Origin: Micromonospora sp. NBC_01699
GTDB taxonomy: Bacteria; Actinomycetota; Actinomycetes; Mycobacteriales; Micromonosporaceae
NCBI RefSeq assembly: GCF_036250065.1
Contig: NZ_CP109199.1
Span: 6,880,001-6,944,000, forward strand
Length of the DNA: 64,000 nucleotides
Direction: 5' to 3'
A program made the translations under genes and the position numbers. The notes below the pieces were generated by a model that saw only the letters and a program-made list of their open reading frames with translations, was not told where the DNA came from and ran no database searches. Position 1 is the stretch's first letter. The number at the start of each line of letters is the position of its first letter. This document shows, in pieces, positions 9,975-18,793 of the stretch.

Positions 9975-11531
9975 GTGAGCTGGCTCGACCGGGTCAAAGA
10001 CCAGGCCGAGGTCCTCATGCACGCTCGTGGGCTGATGGAGGCCGGTCGGTCCGCCGCGGCGTGTCAGACCTTCGAGGATGTCATCGGCAGCACCGAGGAC
10101 CCCTACTCCCGGGCCGACGCGCTGGTCCAACGCCTGTCCGCGCTGATCAACCTGGGCCGGACCGCCGAATACACCACCGCCGTCGAGCGGGCCTTCGACG
10201 CCGCCCGCGACCTCGTCTCCGAGCCGTACCTGCACGGGCACCTGCACGCCCTGGCCGCGCTTGCCGCGCACGACCACGGCGCCCTCGACCGGTGCGTCAC
10301 CCACCTGGTCCGCAGCGCCCAGGCGCTGGCCGCGGTGGAGGACCCGGACCGGGAGACCGCCTGGGCCTGGCACGACCTGGCCATGGCCTACTCCTACCTC
10401 AGCTTCCACGGCTACGCGCTGTCCGCCATCGAACGGGCCCGCCAGCTCGGTGTCGCCGCCGGGATATCCGACGAGACCTTCGCCGCGCCGGGCATCCGGC
10501 TGCGCAACGCGGTCACCCTGGACCACCACGGCGACAGCGACGGCTGTCTGCGGGTGCTCCGCGACATCGGCGGTGACCTGGACCGGTTCGTCTCCACCAG
10601 CGGCGGTTCCCGGCTGCGGCCGAGCAGCCTGGTCGCGTACGGCTACGCCGTCGCCCGCCGGGCGGCGCTCGGTGAGCCGACCGAGCTGCCGACCGGGATC
10701 TCGGCCACCTCACTGCTCAGCAAGGGCGGGGACAGCGCGCGGGCACGCGACATGCGGCAGCTCGGCGAGGCGTGCCTGGCGATCGCCGCCGGGCGACCGA
10801 TCGAGGCGATGACCCGGCTGGACACGGTGACCGTGGCCGCCGAGACCCTCGGCGCGGCCGAGCACGCCCGGTTGCGCAGCATGGCGTACAGCAGGGCCGG
10901 TGACCACGCGGCGGCGCACCGGGCCGACCGGTTCGCGTTCCGGCTCGCCGCCCAGCGCAACGACCGGCTCCGCGACGTGTACGTGGACGGCATCGCGGCC
11001 AGGATCGACCACGAGGAGTTGCGCCGCGAGGCGGCCCGGTACGAGGACGAGGCGCTCACCGACCCGCTCACCGGCCTGCCGAACCGCCGCCGGTTGGAGC
11101 GGTACGTCGCGGCGATGGTGGGCCGGGGCGAGCGGGCGGTGATCGGGGTCTGCGACCTCGACGGCTTCAAGGCGGTCAACACCGCGCACGGCCACCACTC
11201 CGGTGACCTGGTGCTGCAACGCATCGCCGGGGTGATCAACCGGGTGATGCGGCGGGGCGACTTCGTGGCCCGGTTCGGCGGTGACGAGTTCATCGTGGTG
11301 CTGCCGAGCGCGGGCATGGCCGAGGCGGCCGACGTGGGCCGCCGGATCGTCGCGGCGGTGCACGGCGAGGACTGGGCGGCGCTGGTGCCGGGCACCCCGG
11401 TCGGGGTGAGCGTCGGTTTCGCCGAGGTGAGCGGAGCCGGTGCCAACCTGCGGGAGGCGCTGAGCACCGCGTTCAAGGTCGCCGACCGGGAGATGCTGCG
11501 GGCGAAGACCACCCGCCCCCGGGGCTCCTGA
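9975..11531 (+). CDS. Diguanylate cyclase (GGDEF) with helical-repeat N-terminus
   Basis: Predicted to make c-di-GMP from two GTP. The C-terminal domain begins at DPLTGLPNRRRLERY and has an intact GGDEF at residues 435-439. RRGD at 426-429 stands five residues before it, so the allosteric inhibitory I-site is present. The first roughly 340 residues are Ala/Leu/Arg-rich helices resembling TPR-type repeats, with no membrane segment, so this is a soluble enzyme whose input is probably protein-protein contact. GTG start at 9975 follows AGGAGG. It is the only plus-strand gene in this minus-strand block. Confidence 0.92.
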   Translation: MSWLDRVKDQAEVLMHARGLMEAGRSAAACQTFEDVIGSTEDPYSRADALVQRLSALINLGRTAEYTTAVERAFDAARDLVSEPYLHGHLHALAALAAHDHGALDRCVTHLVRSAQALAAVEDPDRETAWAWHDLAMAYSYLSFHGYALSAIERARQLGVAAGISDETFAAPGIRLRNAVTLDHHGDSDGCLRVLRDIGGDLDRFVSTSGGSRLRPSSLVAYGYAVARRAALGEPTELPTGISATSLLSKGGDSARARDMRQLGEACLAIAAGRPIEAMTRLDTVTVAAETLGAAEHARLRSMAYSRAGDHAAAHRADRFAFRLAAQRNDRLRDVYVDGIAARIDHEELRREAARYEDEALTDPLTGLPNRRRLERYVAAMVGRGERAVIGVCDLDGFKAVNTAHGHHSGDLVLQRIAGVINRVMRRGDFVARFGGDEFIVVLPSAGMAEAADVGRRIVAAVHGEDWAALVPGTPVGVSVGFAEVSGAGANLREALSTAFKVADREMLRAKTTRPRGS

Positions 11532-11552
11532 CCCTCGGTCGCGACCCGCCGG

Positions 11553-12641
11553 TCAGCGGCGGGACAGCTCGCTCTCGCCGGCCAGCCTGGCTGCCCGGTC
11601 CGCCTCGGTCAGCGCGTCCAGCACGGCGTCCAGGTCCCCGGCGAGCGCCAGGTCGAGGTTGTACGCGGTGTAGCCGATCCGGTGGTCGGTGATCCGGTTC
11701 TGCGGGTAGTTGTACGTCCGGATCCGCTCCGACCGGTCGACCGTACGCACCTGGAGCCGGCGGGCGTCGGACGCGGCCGCGTCGGCCTGTTCCTGGGCGG
11801 CGGCGAGCAGCCGGGCCCGCAGGATCCGCATCGCCTGCTCGCGGTTCTGGAGTTGGCTCTTCTCGTTCTGGCAGGAGACCACGATCCCGGTCGGCAGGTG
11901 GGTGATCCGCACCGCCGAGTCGGTGGTGTTGACCGACTGGCCGCCGGGGCCGGACGAGCGGAAAACGTCGATCCGCAGCTCGTTCGGGTCGACGGTGACG
12001 TCGACGTCCTCGGCCTCGGGCAGCACCAGTACGCCGGCGGCGCTGGTGTGGATCCGGCCCTGGGACTCGGTCACCGGCACCCGCTGCACCCGGTGTACGC
12101 CGCCCTCCCACTTGAGCCGGGACCAGACGCCGTTGCCGCCCTCCGGTACGCCCTTGGTCTTCACCGCGAGCGAGATGTCCTTCACCCCGCCAAGGTCGGA
12201 GTCCTGCACCTCAAGCACCTCGGTCACCCAGCCGTGCCGCTCGGCGTACCGGGTGTACATCCGGAGCAGGTCACCGGCGAACAGCGCGGACTCGTCCCCG
12301 CCCTCACCGGCCTTGATCTCCAGGATCACGTCCTTGGCGTCGTGCGGGTCGCGCGGGGCGAGCAGCTCGGCCAGCCGCTGTTCGAGCGCCGGCAGGGCGG
12401 CGGCCAGCGCGTCCACCTCGCCGGCGAACGACGGGTCCTCGGCGGCGAGTTCGCGGGCGGCGTCGAGGTCGGCGCGGGCCTCGGACAGCTCGCCGGCGGC
12501 CTTGTGCAGCGGGGTCAGCTCGGCGAACCGGCGGCCGACCCGGCGGGCGGTCGCCTGGTCGGCGTGGATCGCCGGATCCGCCAGCCGCTTCTCAAGTTGC
12601 GTGTACTCGTCGAGAAGGCCAGCCAACCGCTCACTGCTCAT
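11553..12641 (-). CDS. prfA: Peptide chain release factor 1
   Basis: Recognises UAA and UAG and triggers peptide release. The 362-residue product has the RF1 tripeptide anticodon-like PVT at residues 189-191 and the catalytic GGQ at 233-235 in [17 protein letters not shown]. Length and the N-terminal coiled coil match RF1. ATG at 12641. Its 3' end is only 21 bases from the end of the convergent cyclase gene; a small GC hairpin (11545-11563) overlaps the stop. Confidence 0.97.
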   Translation of the reverse strand: MSSERLAGLLDEYTQLEKRLADPAIHADQATARRVGRRFAELTPLHKAAGELSEARADLDAARELAAEDPSFAGEVDALAAALPALEQRLAELLAPRDPHDAKDVILEIKAGEGGDESALFAGDLLRMYTRYAERHGWVTEVLEVQDSDLGGVKDISLAVKTKGVPEGGNGVWSRLKWEGGVHRVQRVPVTESQGRIHTSAAGVLVLPEAEDVDVTVDPNELRIDVFRSSGPGGQSVNTTDSAVRITHLPTGIVVSCQNEKSQLQNREQAMRILRARLLAAAQEQADAAASDARRLQVRTVDRSERIRTYNYPQNRITDHRIGYTAYNLDLALAGDLDAVLDALTEADRAARLAGESELSRR

Positions 12642-12710
12642 AACCCGTACTCCTCATGACCGAGCGGGGGAACCGCGGCGGGAAAGGCGAACCGCGGGCA
12701 CATACGGACA

Positions 12711-12745
12711 GCGCCCGCGCCCGGTACGAACCGGGACGCGGGCGC
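12711..12745 (-). terminator. GC-rich hairpin terminator after rpmE
   Basis: A 15-base-pair stem: 12711-12725 pairs with 12730-12745, with one bulged A and a 4-base loop. It lies 12 bases after the rpmE stop. There is no T-run, as usual for high-GC actinomycete terminators. Confidence 0.7.
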
Positions 12746-12756
12746 CGTCGACGCAG

Positions 12757-12981
12757 CTACTTGGCCTTCTTGGCCTGAACCTTGGCGTACTTCTGCTGGA
12801 ACTTGGCAACCCGGCCGGCGGTGTCGAGAACGCGCTGCTTGCCGGTGTAGAACGGGTGGCAGGCGCTACAGGTCTCGACGTGGATCGAGCCGCCCTTGGC
12901 GGTGCTGCGGGTGGTGAAGGTGCTACCGCAGGAACAGGTCACCTCGGTGGTGACGTATTCCGGGTGGATGTTGGGCTTCAT
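12757..12981 (-). CDS. rpmE: 50S ribosomal protein L31 (zinc-binding type)
   Basis: Ribosomal protein L31. From the ATG at 12981 the product is 74 residues beginning [10 protein letters not shown]. It retains CSCGSTF and [13 protein letters not shown], the Cys pairs of the C+ (zinc-containing) form, so no zinc-independent paralogue needs to be assumed. The longer in-frame start at 13026 lacks support. Lys-rich C-terminus KVQAKKAK is usual. It sits next to prfA; rho, its normal neighbour, is here displaced by the RNA repair pair. Confidence 0.97.
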   Translation of the reverse strand: MKPNIHPEYVTTEVTCSCGSTFTTRSTAKGGSIHVETCSACHPFYTGKQRVLDTAGRVAKFQQKYAKVQAKKAK

Positions 12982-13195
12982 GTCGCCTCGGTCCCTTTCG
13001 TCAAGTGGTCGCCGGGTCGCCGTCAACGCTCGTCACGATCGCGTGGCGCGCTCGGGCGTGAACCGGAACCGGTGGCCGATTGACCAGTGTGCCATGGGCC
13101 TTGGCCCACCTCGAAATCGGGCTGCACACCTGATCCGTGGTGGTTAACGTTTCCCGCACCCCCGTGCATTCCCCTCCCGCCGGAAGGCATACCCC

Positions 13196-14284
13196 GTGAC
13201 CACCCCTGTCCGCGTACCGGTGACGCTCTCGCAGGTCCTCGACCCGTCGGCCCTGGCCGCCGCACTGGCCGAGGGGCTGGTCCGGGTGCAGCGCCATCCC
13301 GAGCTGCCGTTGTCGATCTACAACTACACCGAGGCGTGCACGTACGCGTCGGCCTGGACACCGGTGACGTTGGCCTGTCGGGGGCTGATCGTGGACGACA
13401 CGACCGGGGCGGTGCTGGCCCGGCCGTACCCGAAGTTCTTCAACCACGACCAGCCGGGCGCGCCGGACCTCCGCCCGGACGCCCCGGCGGTGGTCACGGA
13501 CAAGGCGGACGGCTCGCTCGGTGTGATCTTTCCGACCCCGTCCGGGTACGCCGTCGCCACCCGTGGCTCGTTCGCCTCCGACCAGGCTCGGCACGCGACC
13601 GTTCTGCTGCGCACCCGCTATTCCGGTTTTGTCCCGCCGGCCGGGCACACCGTGCTGGTCGAGATCGTCTACCCGGCCAACCGGATAGTGCTCGACTACG
13701 CCGGCCTGGACGACCTGGTGCTGCTCGGCTCGGTCGAGATCGCCACCGGTCGCAGCCACGGCCCGGCGGCGGTGCCCGACTGGCCCGGTCCGGTGGTGGA
13801 CCGGCTGCCCTACCGCACGCTCGCCGAGGCGCTGGCCGCGCCGCCGCGCGAGGACCGGGAGGGGCTGGTGGTGCACTGGCCGGACACCGACCAGCGGGTG
13901 AAGATCAAATACGCGGACTACGTCCGGCTGCACCGCCTGGTCTACGGCCTCAACGCCCGAGCGGTCTGGGAGATCCTGGTCCGCGGCGGCAGTCTGGCCG
14001 CCCTGGTCGAGCCGCTGCCGGACGAGTTCCGCGCCTGGGTCGAGGCCGTCGCGGCCGAGCTGACCGCGACCGTCGCGGCCCGCGCCGCGCAGATCGAGAC
14101 CGCGTACGGTGAGATCGTCGCCGGGCTGCCCGACGGCTGGACCCGACGCGACTTCGCCGGCCGGGCCCTGGCCCACCCGGAACGCGCCGCCCTCTTCCTC
14201 CGACTCGACGGCGAGGACCATCATTCGCTGCTCTGGCAGCAGGCCAAGCCGACCGGTGACCGTACCCCGCACAACCCGGAGTGA
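13196..14284 (+). CDS. T4 RNA ligase 1-like (Rnl1) ATP-dependent RNA ligase
   Basis: Predicted to seal 5'-phosphate and 3'-OH RNA ends through a ligase-adenylate intermediate. The 362-residue protein shows the nucleotidyltransferase motifs in order. An upstream CRGLIVD begins at C61. Motif I is KADGSLG with nucleophile K103; motif III is VEIVYP with E156; motif IV is EGLVVHW with E222; motif V is VKIKYADY with K236 and K238. The segment after residue 260 fits the Rnl1-specific helical domain. GTG at 13196 follows GGAAGG; TAACGT at 13145-13150 is a possible -10. The kinase/phosphatase gene follows after 3 bases. Homology is inferred from motifs only. Confidence 0.88.
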   Translation: MTTPVRVPVTLSQVLDPSALAAALAEGLVRVQRHPELPLSIYNYTEACTYASAWTPVTLACRGLIVDDTTGAVLARPYPKFFNHDQPGAPDLRPDAPAVVTDKADGSLGVIFPTPSGYAVATRGSFASDQARHATVLLRTRYSGFVPPAGHTVLVEIVYPANRIVLDYAGLDDLVLLGSVEIATGRSHGPAAVPDWPGPVVDRLPYRTLAEALAAPPREDREGLVVHWPDTDQRVKIKYADYVRLHRLVYGLNARAVWEILVRGGSLAALVEPLPDEFRAWVEAVAAELTATVAARAAQIETAYGEIVAGLPDGWTRRDFAGRALAHPERAALFLRLDGEDHHSLLWQQAKPTGDRTPHNPE

Positions 14285-14287
14285 CCG

Positions 14288-15184
14288 ATGACCCGACTGA
14301 TCCTCACCCGAGGGCTGCCCGCCTCCGGCAAGACCACCTTCGCCCGCAAACTCCAGCCCGGCGTCGTCCGGGTCAACCGCGACGACCTGCGCCGGATGTT
14401 GCACGGCACCCGGCTGTTCACCCAGTGGGCCGAGGGGCAGGTGACCGCCGTACAGCGGGCCCAGGTCGAGGCGCTGCTGCGGGCCCGGGTCGACGTCTGT
14501 ATCGACGACACCAACCTGCGGTCGAAGACCGTACGGGACTGGGCCGAACTGGGTGCCCGGTTCGGCGCCACGCTGGAGGTGCACGACTTCACCGACGTAC
14601 CGGTGGATGAGTGCGTACGCCGGGACGCCGACCGGGCCGAGGACGACCGGGTCGGCGAGGAGGCGATCCGCCGGATGCACCAGCGTTACCTGGCCGGGCG
14701 CAACCTGCCGCTGCCGGTGCCGTACGTGACCCCGGGCGGGCCGGCGACCGTGTACCGGCCGACGTCCGGCGCCCCGGAGATCGTGCTGGTCGACATCGAC
14801 GGCACGGTGGCGCTGATGGGCGCGCGCAGCCCGTACGACATGAGCCGGGTCGGCGAGGACCTGCCGAATCCGGCGGTGATCGCGGCGGTACGGGCGATGC
14901 ACTCGGCCGGCTACGGCGTGGTCTTCTGCTCCGGTCGGGACGACTCCTGCCGGGCCGAGACCGAAGCCTGGCTGGACCTGCACGTGGCAGTGCCGTACCT
15001 GGAACTGCACATGCGCGAGTACGGCGACAGCCGCAGGGACTCGGTGGTGAAGCGGGAGATCTTCGAGTCCGAGATCCACCCCCGCTTCCGGGTGGTCGGC
15101 GTCTTCGACGACCGCATGCAGGTGGTACGGATGTGGCGCGAGCTCGGCCTGACCGTCTTCCAGGTCGCCGAGGGCGACTTCTGA
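14288..15184 (+). CDS. T4 Pnkp-like polynucleotide 5'-kinase/3'-phosphatase
   Basis: End-healing enzyme: phosphorylates 5'-OH ends and removes 3' or 2',3'-cyclic phosphates. The 298-residue protein has the phage T4 domain order. The N-terminal kinase has the P-loop GLPASGKT (residues 9-16), the NRDDLRRML segment and IDDTNL. The C-terminal DxD acylphosphatase has D169 and D171 in DIDGT, FCSGRDDS, and late VFDDR. With the preceding ligase it supplies all steps needed to repair RNA cut by a ribonuclease that leaves cyclic phosphate and 5'-OH. ATG is 3 bases after the ligase stop; the pair is clearly an operon. Confidence 0.9.
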   Translation: MTRLILTRGLPASGKTTFARKLQPGVVRVNRDDLRRMLHGTRLFTQWAEGQVTAVQRAQVEALLRARVDVCIDDTNLRSKTVRDWAELGARFGATLEVHDFTDVPVDECVRRDADRAEDDRVGEEAIRRMHQRYLAGRNLPLPVPYVTPGGPATVYRPTSGAPEIVLVDIDGTVALMGARSPYDMSRVGEDLPNPAVIAAVRAMHSAGYGVVFCSGRDDSCRAETEAWLDLHVAVPYLELHMREYGDSRRDSVVKREIFESEIHPRFRVVGVFDDRMQVVRMWRELGLTVFQVAEGDF

Positions 15185-15216
15185 CGGTCGCGGCGGCCAC
15201 CGCAGGTCGGGTACGA

Positions 15217-15253
15217 CGAAGGGGCACAGCCGTTTCCGGCCGTGCCCCTTTCG
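15217..15253. terminator. Bidirectional terminator between the RNA repair operon and rho
   Basis: Inverted repeat AAGGGGCAC / GTGCCCCTT with an inner GCCG/CGGC stem and a short T-rich loop. It lies between the convergent kinase/phosphatase (ends 15184) and rho (ends 15272); A and T tracts flank the stem on both sides. Confidence 0.8.
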
Positions 15254-15271
15254 CCTACGTCACCGGGACTA

Positions 15272-17338
15272 CTACTCCCCCGGCGTCGACTTCGCGATCT
15301 GCATCAGGAACTCGATGTTGGTACGGCTCTGCTTGAGCCGGTCCAGCAGCAGGTCCAACGCCGCCTGCGAGTCCAGCGAGTGCAACACCTTGCGCAGCTT
15401 GTGCGTGATGGCCAACTCTTCCGGCGCGAGCAGGATCTCTTCCTTACGCGTACCGGACGGGTGGATGTCGATGGCCGGGAAGACCCGCTTGTCGGCGATC
15501 TTCCGGTCCAGCTTCAGCTCTGCGTTGCCGGTGCCCTTGAACTCCTCGAAGATGACCGTGTCCATCATGGAACCGGTCTCCACCAGCGCGGTGGCGAGGA
15601 TGGTCAGCGAGCCGCCGTTCTCGATGTTGCGCGCCGCGCCGAGGAACCGCTTCGGCGGGTAGAGCGCGGTCGAGTCGATACCACCGGACATGATCCGGCC
15701 GCTGGCCGGCGCCGCCAGGTTGTACGACCGCCCGAGCCGGGTCACCGAGTCCAGCAGTACGACCACGTCGTGGCCCAGCTCGACCAGGCGCTTGGCCCGC
15801 TCGATCGCCAGCTCCGCGACCGTGGTGTGGTCCTGCGGCGGCCGGTCGAACGTGGCCGCGATGACCTCGCCCTTGACCGAGCGCTGCATGTCGGTGACCT
15901 CTTCGGGCCGCTCGTCGACCAGCACCACCATCAGGTGGCACTCCGGGTTGTTGTGGGTGATCGCGTTCGCGATCGCCTGCAACACCATCGTCTTACCCGC
16001 CTTGGGCGGGGAGACGATGAGCGCCCGCTGGCCCTTGCCGATCGGCATGACCAGGTCGATGACGCGGGTGGTGAGGATGTGCGGCTCGGTCTCCAGACGG
16101 AGCCGTTCCTGCGGGTAGAGCGGGGTCAGCTTGTAGAACTCCGGCCGCCGCTTCGCCTCGTCCGGCTCCATCCCGTTGATGGTGTCGAGCCGTACGAGCG
16201 GGTTGTACTTGTCCCGCCGCTGCTCACCGTCGCGAGCCGCCCGGACCGCACCGGTGACCGCGTCACCGCGGCGCAGGCCGTACTTCTTGACCTGGGACAT
16301 CGACACGTAGACATCGTTCGGCCCGGAGAGGTAACCGGTGGTCCGGACGAAGGCGTAGTTGTCGAGCACGTCGATGATGCCGGCCACCGGGACGAGCACG
16401 TCGTCCTCGTTGACCTGCGGCTCCCGGCCAGCGGTGGTGACCTCGGCGCCCTCGGGGCGGTCGTTGCGACCGCGCCGACGGTCCCGGAACCGGCTGCGGC
16501 GGCTGCGGCGACCACCGCCCTCGCCGTCATCGTCATCGTCGTTGCGATCGATGTTCCGGTCGTTGTTGCGGTCGAGGTTGCGCTCGCCGTTACGGTCGCC
16601 GTTGCGGTCGCTCACGCGCTCGCCGTTGCGGTCGTTGGCACGCTCGCCGTTACGGTCGCTGGTGCGGTCGTTGGCACGCTCGCCGGTGCGCTCGCTGGTG
16701 CGGTCGTTGGCGCGCTCGCCGTTACGGTCGCTGGTGCGGTCGTTGGCACGCTCGCCGTTACGGTCGCTGTTCCGCTCGCCGTTGCGCGGGCCGCGCTCGG
16801 CCCGGTCGCCGCGCTCCCGGCCGGTGCGGGACTCGGCCCGCTCGGCCCGGTCGACCCGCTCGGCGGTCTCGGCCACCGGCTCGTCGGCCTTCGGCTCTGC
16901 CGTCGTCGTGGCGGCGGCGGTTGCCGCAGCACGGCTGGACCGGCGGGAGGACCGCTCGCGTACGGGCGCCTCGGTGGTCGCCGGCTGTGCCGCCGGGGCC
17001 GGGGTCTCGTCCGCGCCACGCCGTTCGGTGGTGTCCCGTACCTCGGCGCGTACCTCGTCCCGGTCCCGGGCCGGCGCGGCCGCAGCGGCGACCTCGACCC
17101 GTGGACGCGGCGGGCTACCGGCGGCGGCGCCGCCCTGTCGCTCCGAGATCGCGCTGATCAGCTCGCCCTTGCGCATCCGAGCAGTACCGGAGATGCCGAG
17201 CGACGCGGCCAGGCTCTGTAGCTCCGGCAGCAGCATCGCCGACAGGCCGGTGCCGGTCCGGCGGCGACGGACGGGACCCGCGGTGGCTTCGCCAGCGACG
17301 TTGGAAACATCCGACGTCACGTCGGTGGTGTCGCTCAA
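15272..17338 (-). CDS. rho: Transcription termination factor Rho with expanded disordered insertion
   Basis: Hexameric RNA-dependent helicase that ends transcription. The TTG at 17338 is chosen because GGAAGG lies about 6 bases upstream, giving 688 residues. The N-terminal Rho-N helices contain LPELQSLAASLGISG. A low-complexity Arg/Asn/Asp/Gly region follows, then the cold-shock-type RNA-binding domain around NDVYVSMSQVKKYGLRRGD. The ATPase P-loop is PPKAGKT with K449. Such insertions are known in high-GC Gram-positive Rho, but here it contains an obvious tandem repeat array. A 296-base gap lies upstream. Confidence 0.96.
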   Translation of the reverse strand: MSDTTDVTSDVSNVAGEATAGPVRRRRTGTGLSAMLLPELQSLAASLGISGTARMRKGELISAISERQGGAAAGSPPRPRVEVAAAAAPARDRDEVRAEVRDTTERRGADETPAPAAQPATTEAPVRERSSRRSSRAAATAAATTTAEPKADEPVAETAERVDRAERAESRTGRERGDRAERGPRNGERNSDRNGERANDRTSDRNGERANDRTSERTGERANDRTSDRNGERANDRNGERVSDRNGDRNGERNLDRNNDRNIDRNDDDDDGEGGGRRSRRSRFRDRRRGRNDRPEGAEVTTAGREPQVNEDDVLVPVAGIIDVLDNYAFVRTTGYLSGPNDVYVSMSQVKKYGLRRGDAVTGAVRAARDGEQRRDKYNPLVRLDTINGMEPDEAKRRPEFYKLTPLYPQERLRLETEPHILTTRVIDLVMPIGKGQRALIVSPPKAGKTMVLQAIANAITHNNPECHLMVVLVDERPEEVTDMQRSVKGEVIAATFDRPPQDHTTVAELAIERAKRLVELGHDVVVLLDSVTRLGRSYNLAAPASGRIMSGGIDSTALYPPKRFLGAARNIENGGSLTILATALVETGSMMDTVIFEEFKGTGNAELKLDRKIADKRVFPAIDIHPSGTRKEEILLAPEELAITHKLRKVLHSLDSQAALDLLLDRLKQSRTNIEFLMQIAKSTPGE
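16560..16790 (-). repeat. Tandem repeat array inside rho
   Basis: Imperfect in-frame repeats built from units encoding RNGERANDR and TSDRNGER, spanning roughly residues 183-260 of Rho. On the plus strand the recurring words are CGCTCGCCGTT, CGGTCG and CGTTGG. The unit periodicity is about 18-36 bases, a multiple of three, so copy number can change without frameshift. Confidence 0.85.
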
Positions 17339-17634
17339 TGGATTCCTTCCCTCGATAAGGCCGGGGCTACCCGGGATCGACAAACAAGGTGGCCGGGCGG
17401 CCTCGGTACACCCGCCTCGCGTCGCGCGTAACGGGAGTCTGTAACACAGCAGCCGGTTTTCCCGACTCACCAACGCCGGTGAGCAGTCTTTCGCCGCCTG
17501 CGACGACCGGTGGAAAACTGCGGTGCGGCGTGGGCCTAGGCAAGGGTGAGACGGGCTAACCGCCGAAAGCTTCGGGGGTGCACCGACCCGCAGGAGTTCG
17601 CATGCTTCGCGGCTGTGCTAAGTCTAGAGCGTAA
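17339..17634 (-). other. Gene-free leader region between thrB and rho
   Basis: 296 bases with no convincing ORF. It is the presumed rho promoter and 5' leader. The only clear element is the GGAAGG ribosome binding site next to the TTG start. I see no convincing -35/-10 pair and no known riboswitch. A long leader would be consistent with the autoregulation known for rho genes, but nothing here proves it. Confidence 0.5.
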
Positions 17635-18708
17635 TCAACTCTTCCGACCTGCGGCAACAGGGTCCCGCTCGGCGTGTCCCAGTCTAACCCTATCAACCTG
17701 GGCGCCGGTCACGTCTACTGGCAACAGCCGTACGGACCAACCCATTCCCGGGTCGAAGCTCTCCGGCAGCGCGGACAGGGCCAGCACGGTCGGTCCCGCA
17801 CCACTGACCACCGCTGCCACTCCGGCCGCCCGCAGGGCCGTGAGCAGGGACGCCGTGCCCGGCATGCCGGCCGCGCGGTAGTCCTGGTGCAGCCGGTCGG
17901 AGGTCGCGGCGTACAGCAACGACGGGTCGGCGGTGAGCGCGTGCACGAGCAACGCGGCCCGACCGGCGTTCCGCGCGGCGTCGTGATGCGGCACCGTGGC
18001 CGGCAACGCGGCCCGCGCCACGGCGGTGAGTCCCCGTTCCTCGGGCACAAAAAGCACCGGCGCGATGTCCGGCGACGGCCGCAGGGCAACGGCACGAGCA
18101 CCGGCAACCGATGCCGCCCACCGCGTTCCGGCGGTCCCGGCCGCCTCGTCTTCCCCGCCGGTCACGTGAGTCCCAGCGGTCCCGCCGACCTCATCCGCCC
18201 CAGCGGTGGCGAAAGTGCCGGCCGCGAGCGGCGCGGTTTCGGTCCAGGCGATGGTGAAGCCGCCGAGCAGGCAGGGGGCCACGTTGTCGGGGTGTCCCTC
18301 GATCTCGGCCGCCAACCGCAGTGCGCCCGCGTCGTCCAACCGGTCGAAACCGTCGACGGTCAGTCCCCGGGCCAACTGCACCCCGGCGACGATCGCCGCC
18401 GACGACGAGCCCAGGCCACGCGCCTGGGGAATCCGGTTCGCGCAGTCCAGCGCCAGTCCGGACGGCTGGCCGCCGAGCAGGTCGAAGGTGGCCCGCATGG
18501 CCCGGACCACCAGGTGGGTCTCGTCGTCGGGGAGTTCACCCGCACCCGCGCCGGTCACCGCGACCCGGCAGCCGCTCGGGGTCACCCGGGCGCTGACCTC
18601 GTCGTGGAGCGCCAGCGCGAGGCCGAGCGAGTCGAAACCCGGCCCGAGGTTCGCACTGGTCGCGGGCACCCGGACCCGGACCGGACCGGCAACGAAGGAC
18701 AACGCCAT
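17635..18708 (-). CDS. thrB: Homoserine kinase with internal duplicated insertion
   Basis: GHMP kinase that phosphorylates homoserine in threonine synthesis. The 357-residue product has the N-terminal RVPATSANLGPGFDSLGLAL, the ATP loop IPQARGLGSSSAAIVAG and a C-terminal SGAGPTVLAL motif. It is about 45-50 residues longer than usual. The excess sits near residues 165-205 and looks like a tandem duplication: GADEVGGTAGTHVT followed by GEDEAAGTAGTRWA. thrB normally adjoins thrC; here five genes intervene. ATG at 18708. Confidence 0.94.
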   Translation of the reverse strand: MALSFVAGPVRVRVPATSANLGPGFDSLGLALALHDEVSARVTPSGCRVAVTGAGAGELPDDETHLVVRAMRATFDLLGGQPSGLALDCANRIPQARGLGSSSAAIVAGVQLARGLTVDGFDRLDDAGALRLAAEIEGHPDNVAPCLLGGFTIAWTETAPLAAGTFATAGADEVGGTAGTHVTGGEDEAAGTAGTRWAASVAGARAVALRPSPDIAPVLFVPEERGLTAVARAALPATVPHHDAARNAGRAALLVHALTADPSLLYAATSDRLHQDYRAAGMPGTASLLTALRAAGVAAVVSGAGPTVLALSALPESFDPGMGWSVRLLPVDVTGAQVDRVRLGHAERDPVAAGRKS

Positions 18709-18720
18709 CCGCTCATGCTA

Positions 18721-18752
18721 GGGCGGCCGGCTCGTACGGCTGCCGGCCGCCC
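18721..18752 (-). terminator. Hairpin terminator after the SPFH/RHH pair
   Basis: Perfect 11-base-pair stem GGGCGGCCGGC / GCCGGCCGCCC with a 10-base loop, 41 bases past the stop of the minus-strand ribbon-helix-helix gene and just before thrB. Confidence 0.7.
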
Positions 18753-18793
18753 ACGTTTGGTCAACATTCGGACGGCGGTCGCGGACGACGCCG

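Noticed and set aside
13001-15079. 692-residue minus-strand ORF across the RNA repair genes
   Set aside because: Antisense shadow of two genes whose catalytic motifs are intact on the plus strand.
16560-16790. CRISPR-like repeat array
   Set aside because: Repeats are in-frame within rho, vary in sequence, and lack constant-length unique spacers; no cas genes nearby.
17339-17634. Riboswitch or attenuator in the rho leader
   Set aside because: No conserved aptamer blocks or leader peptide could be recognised by eye.
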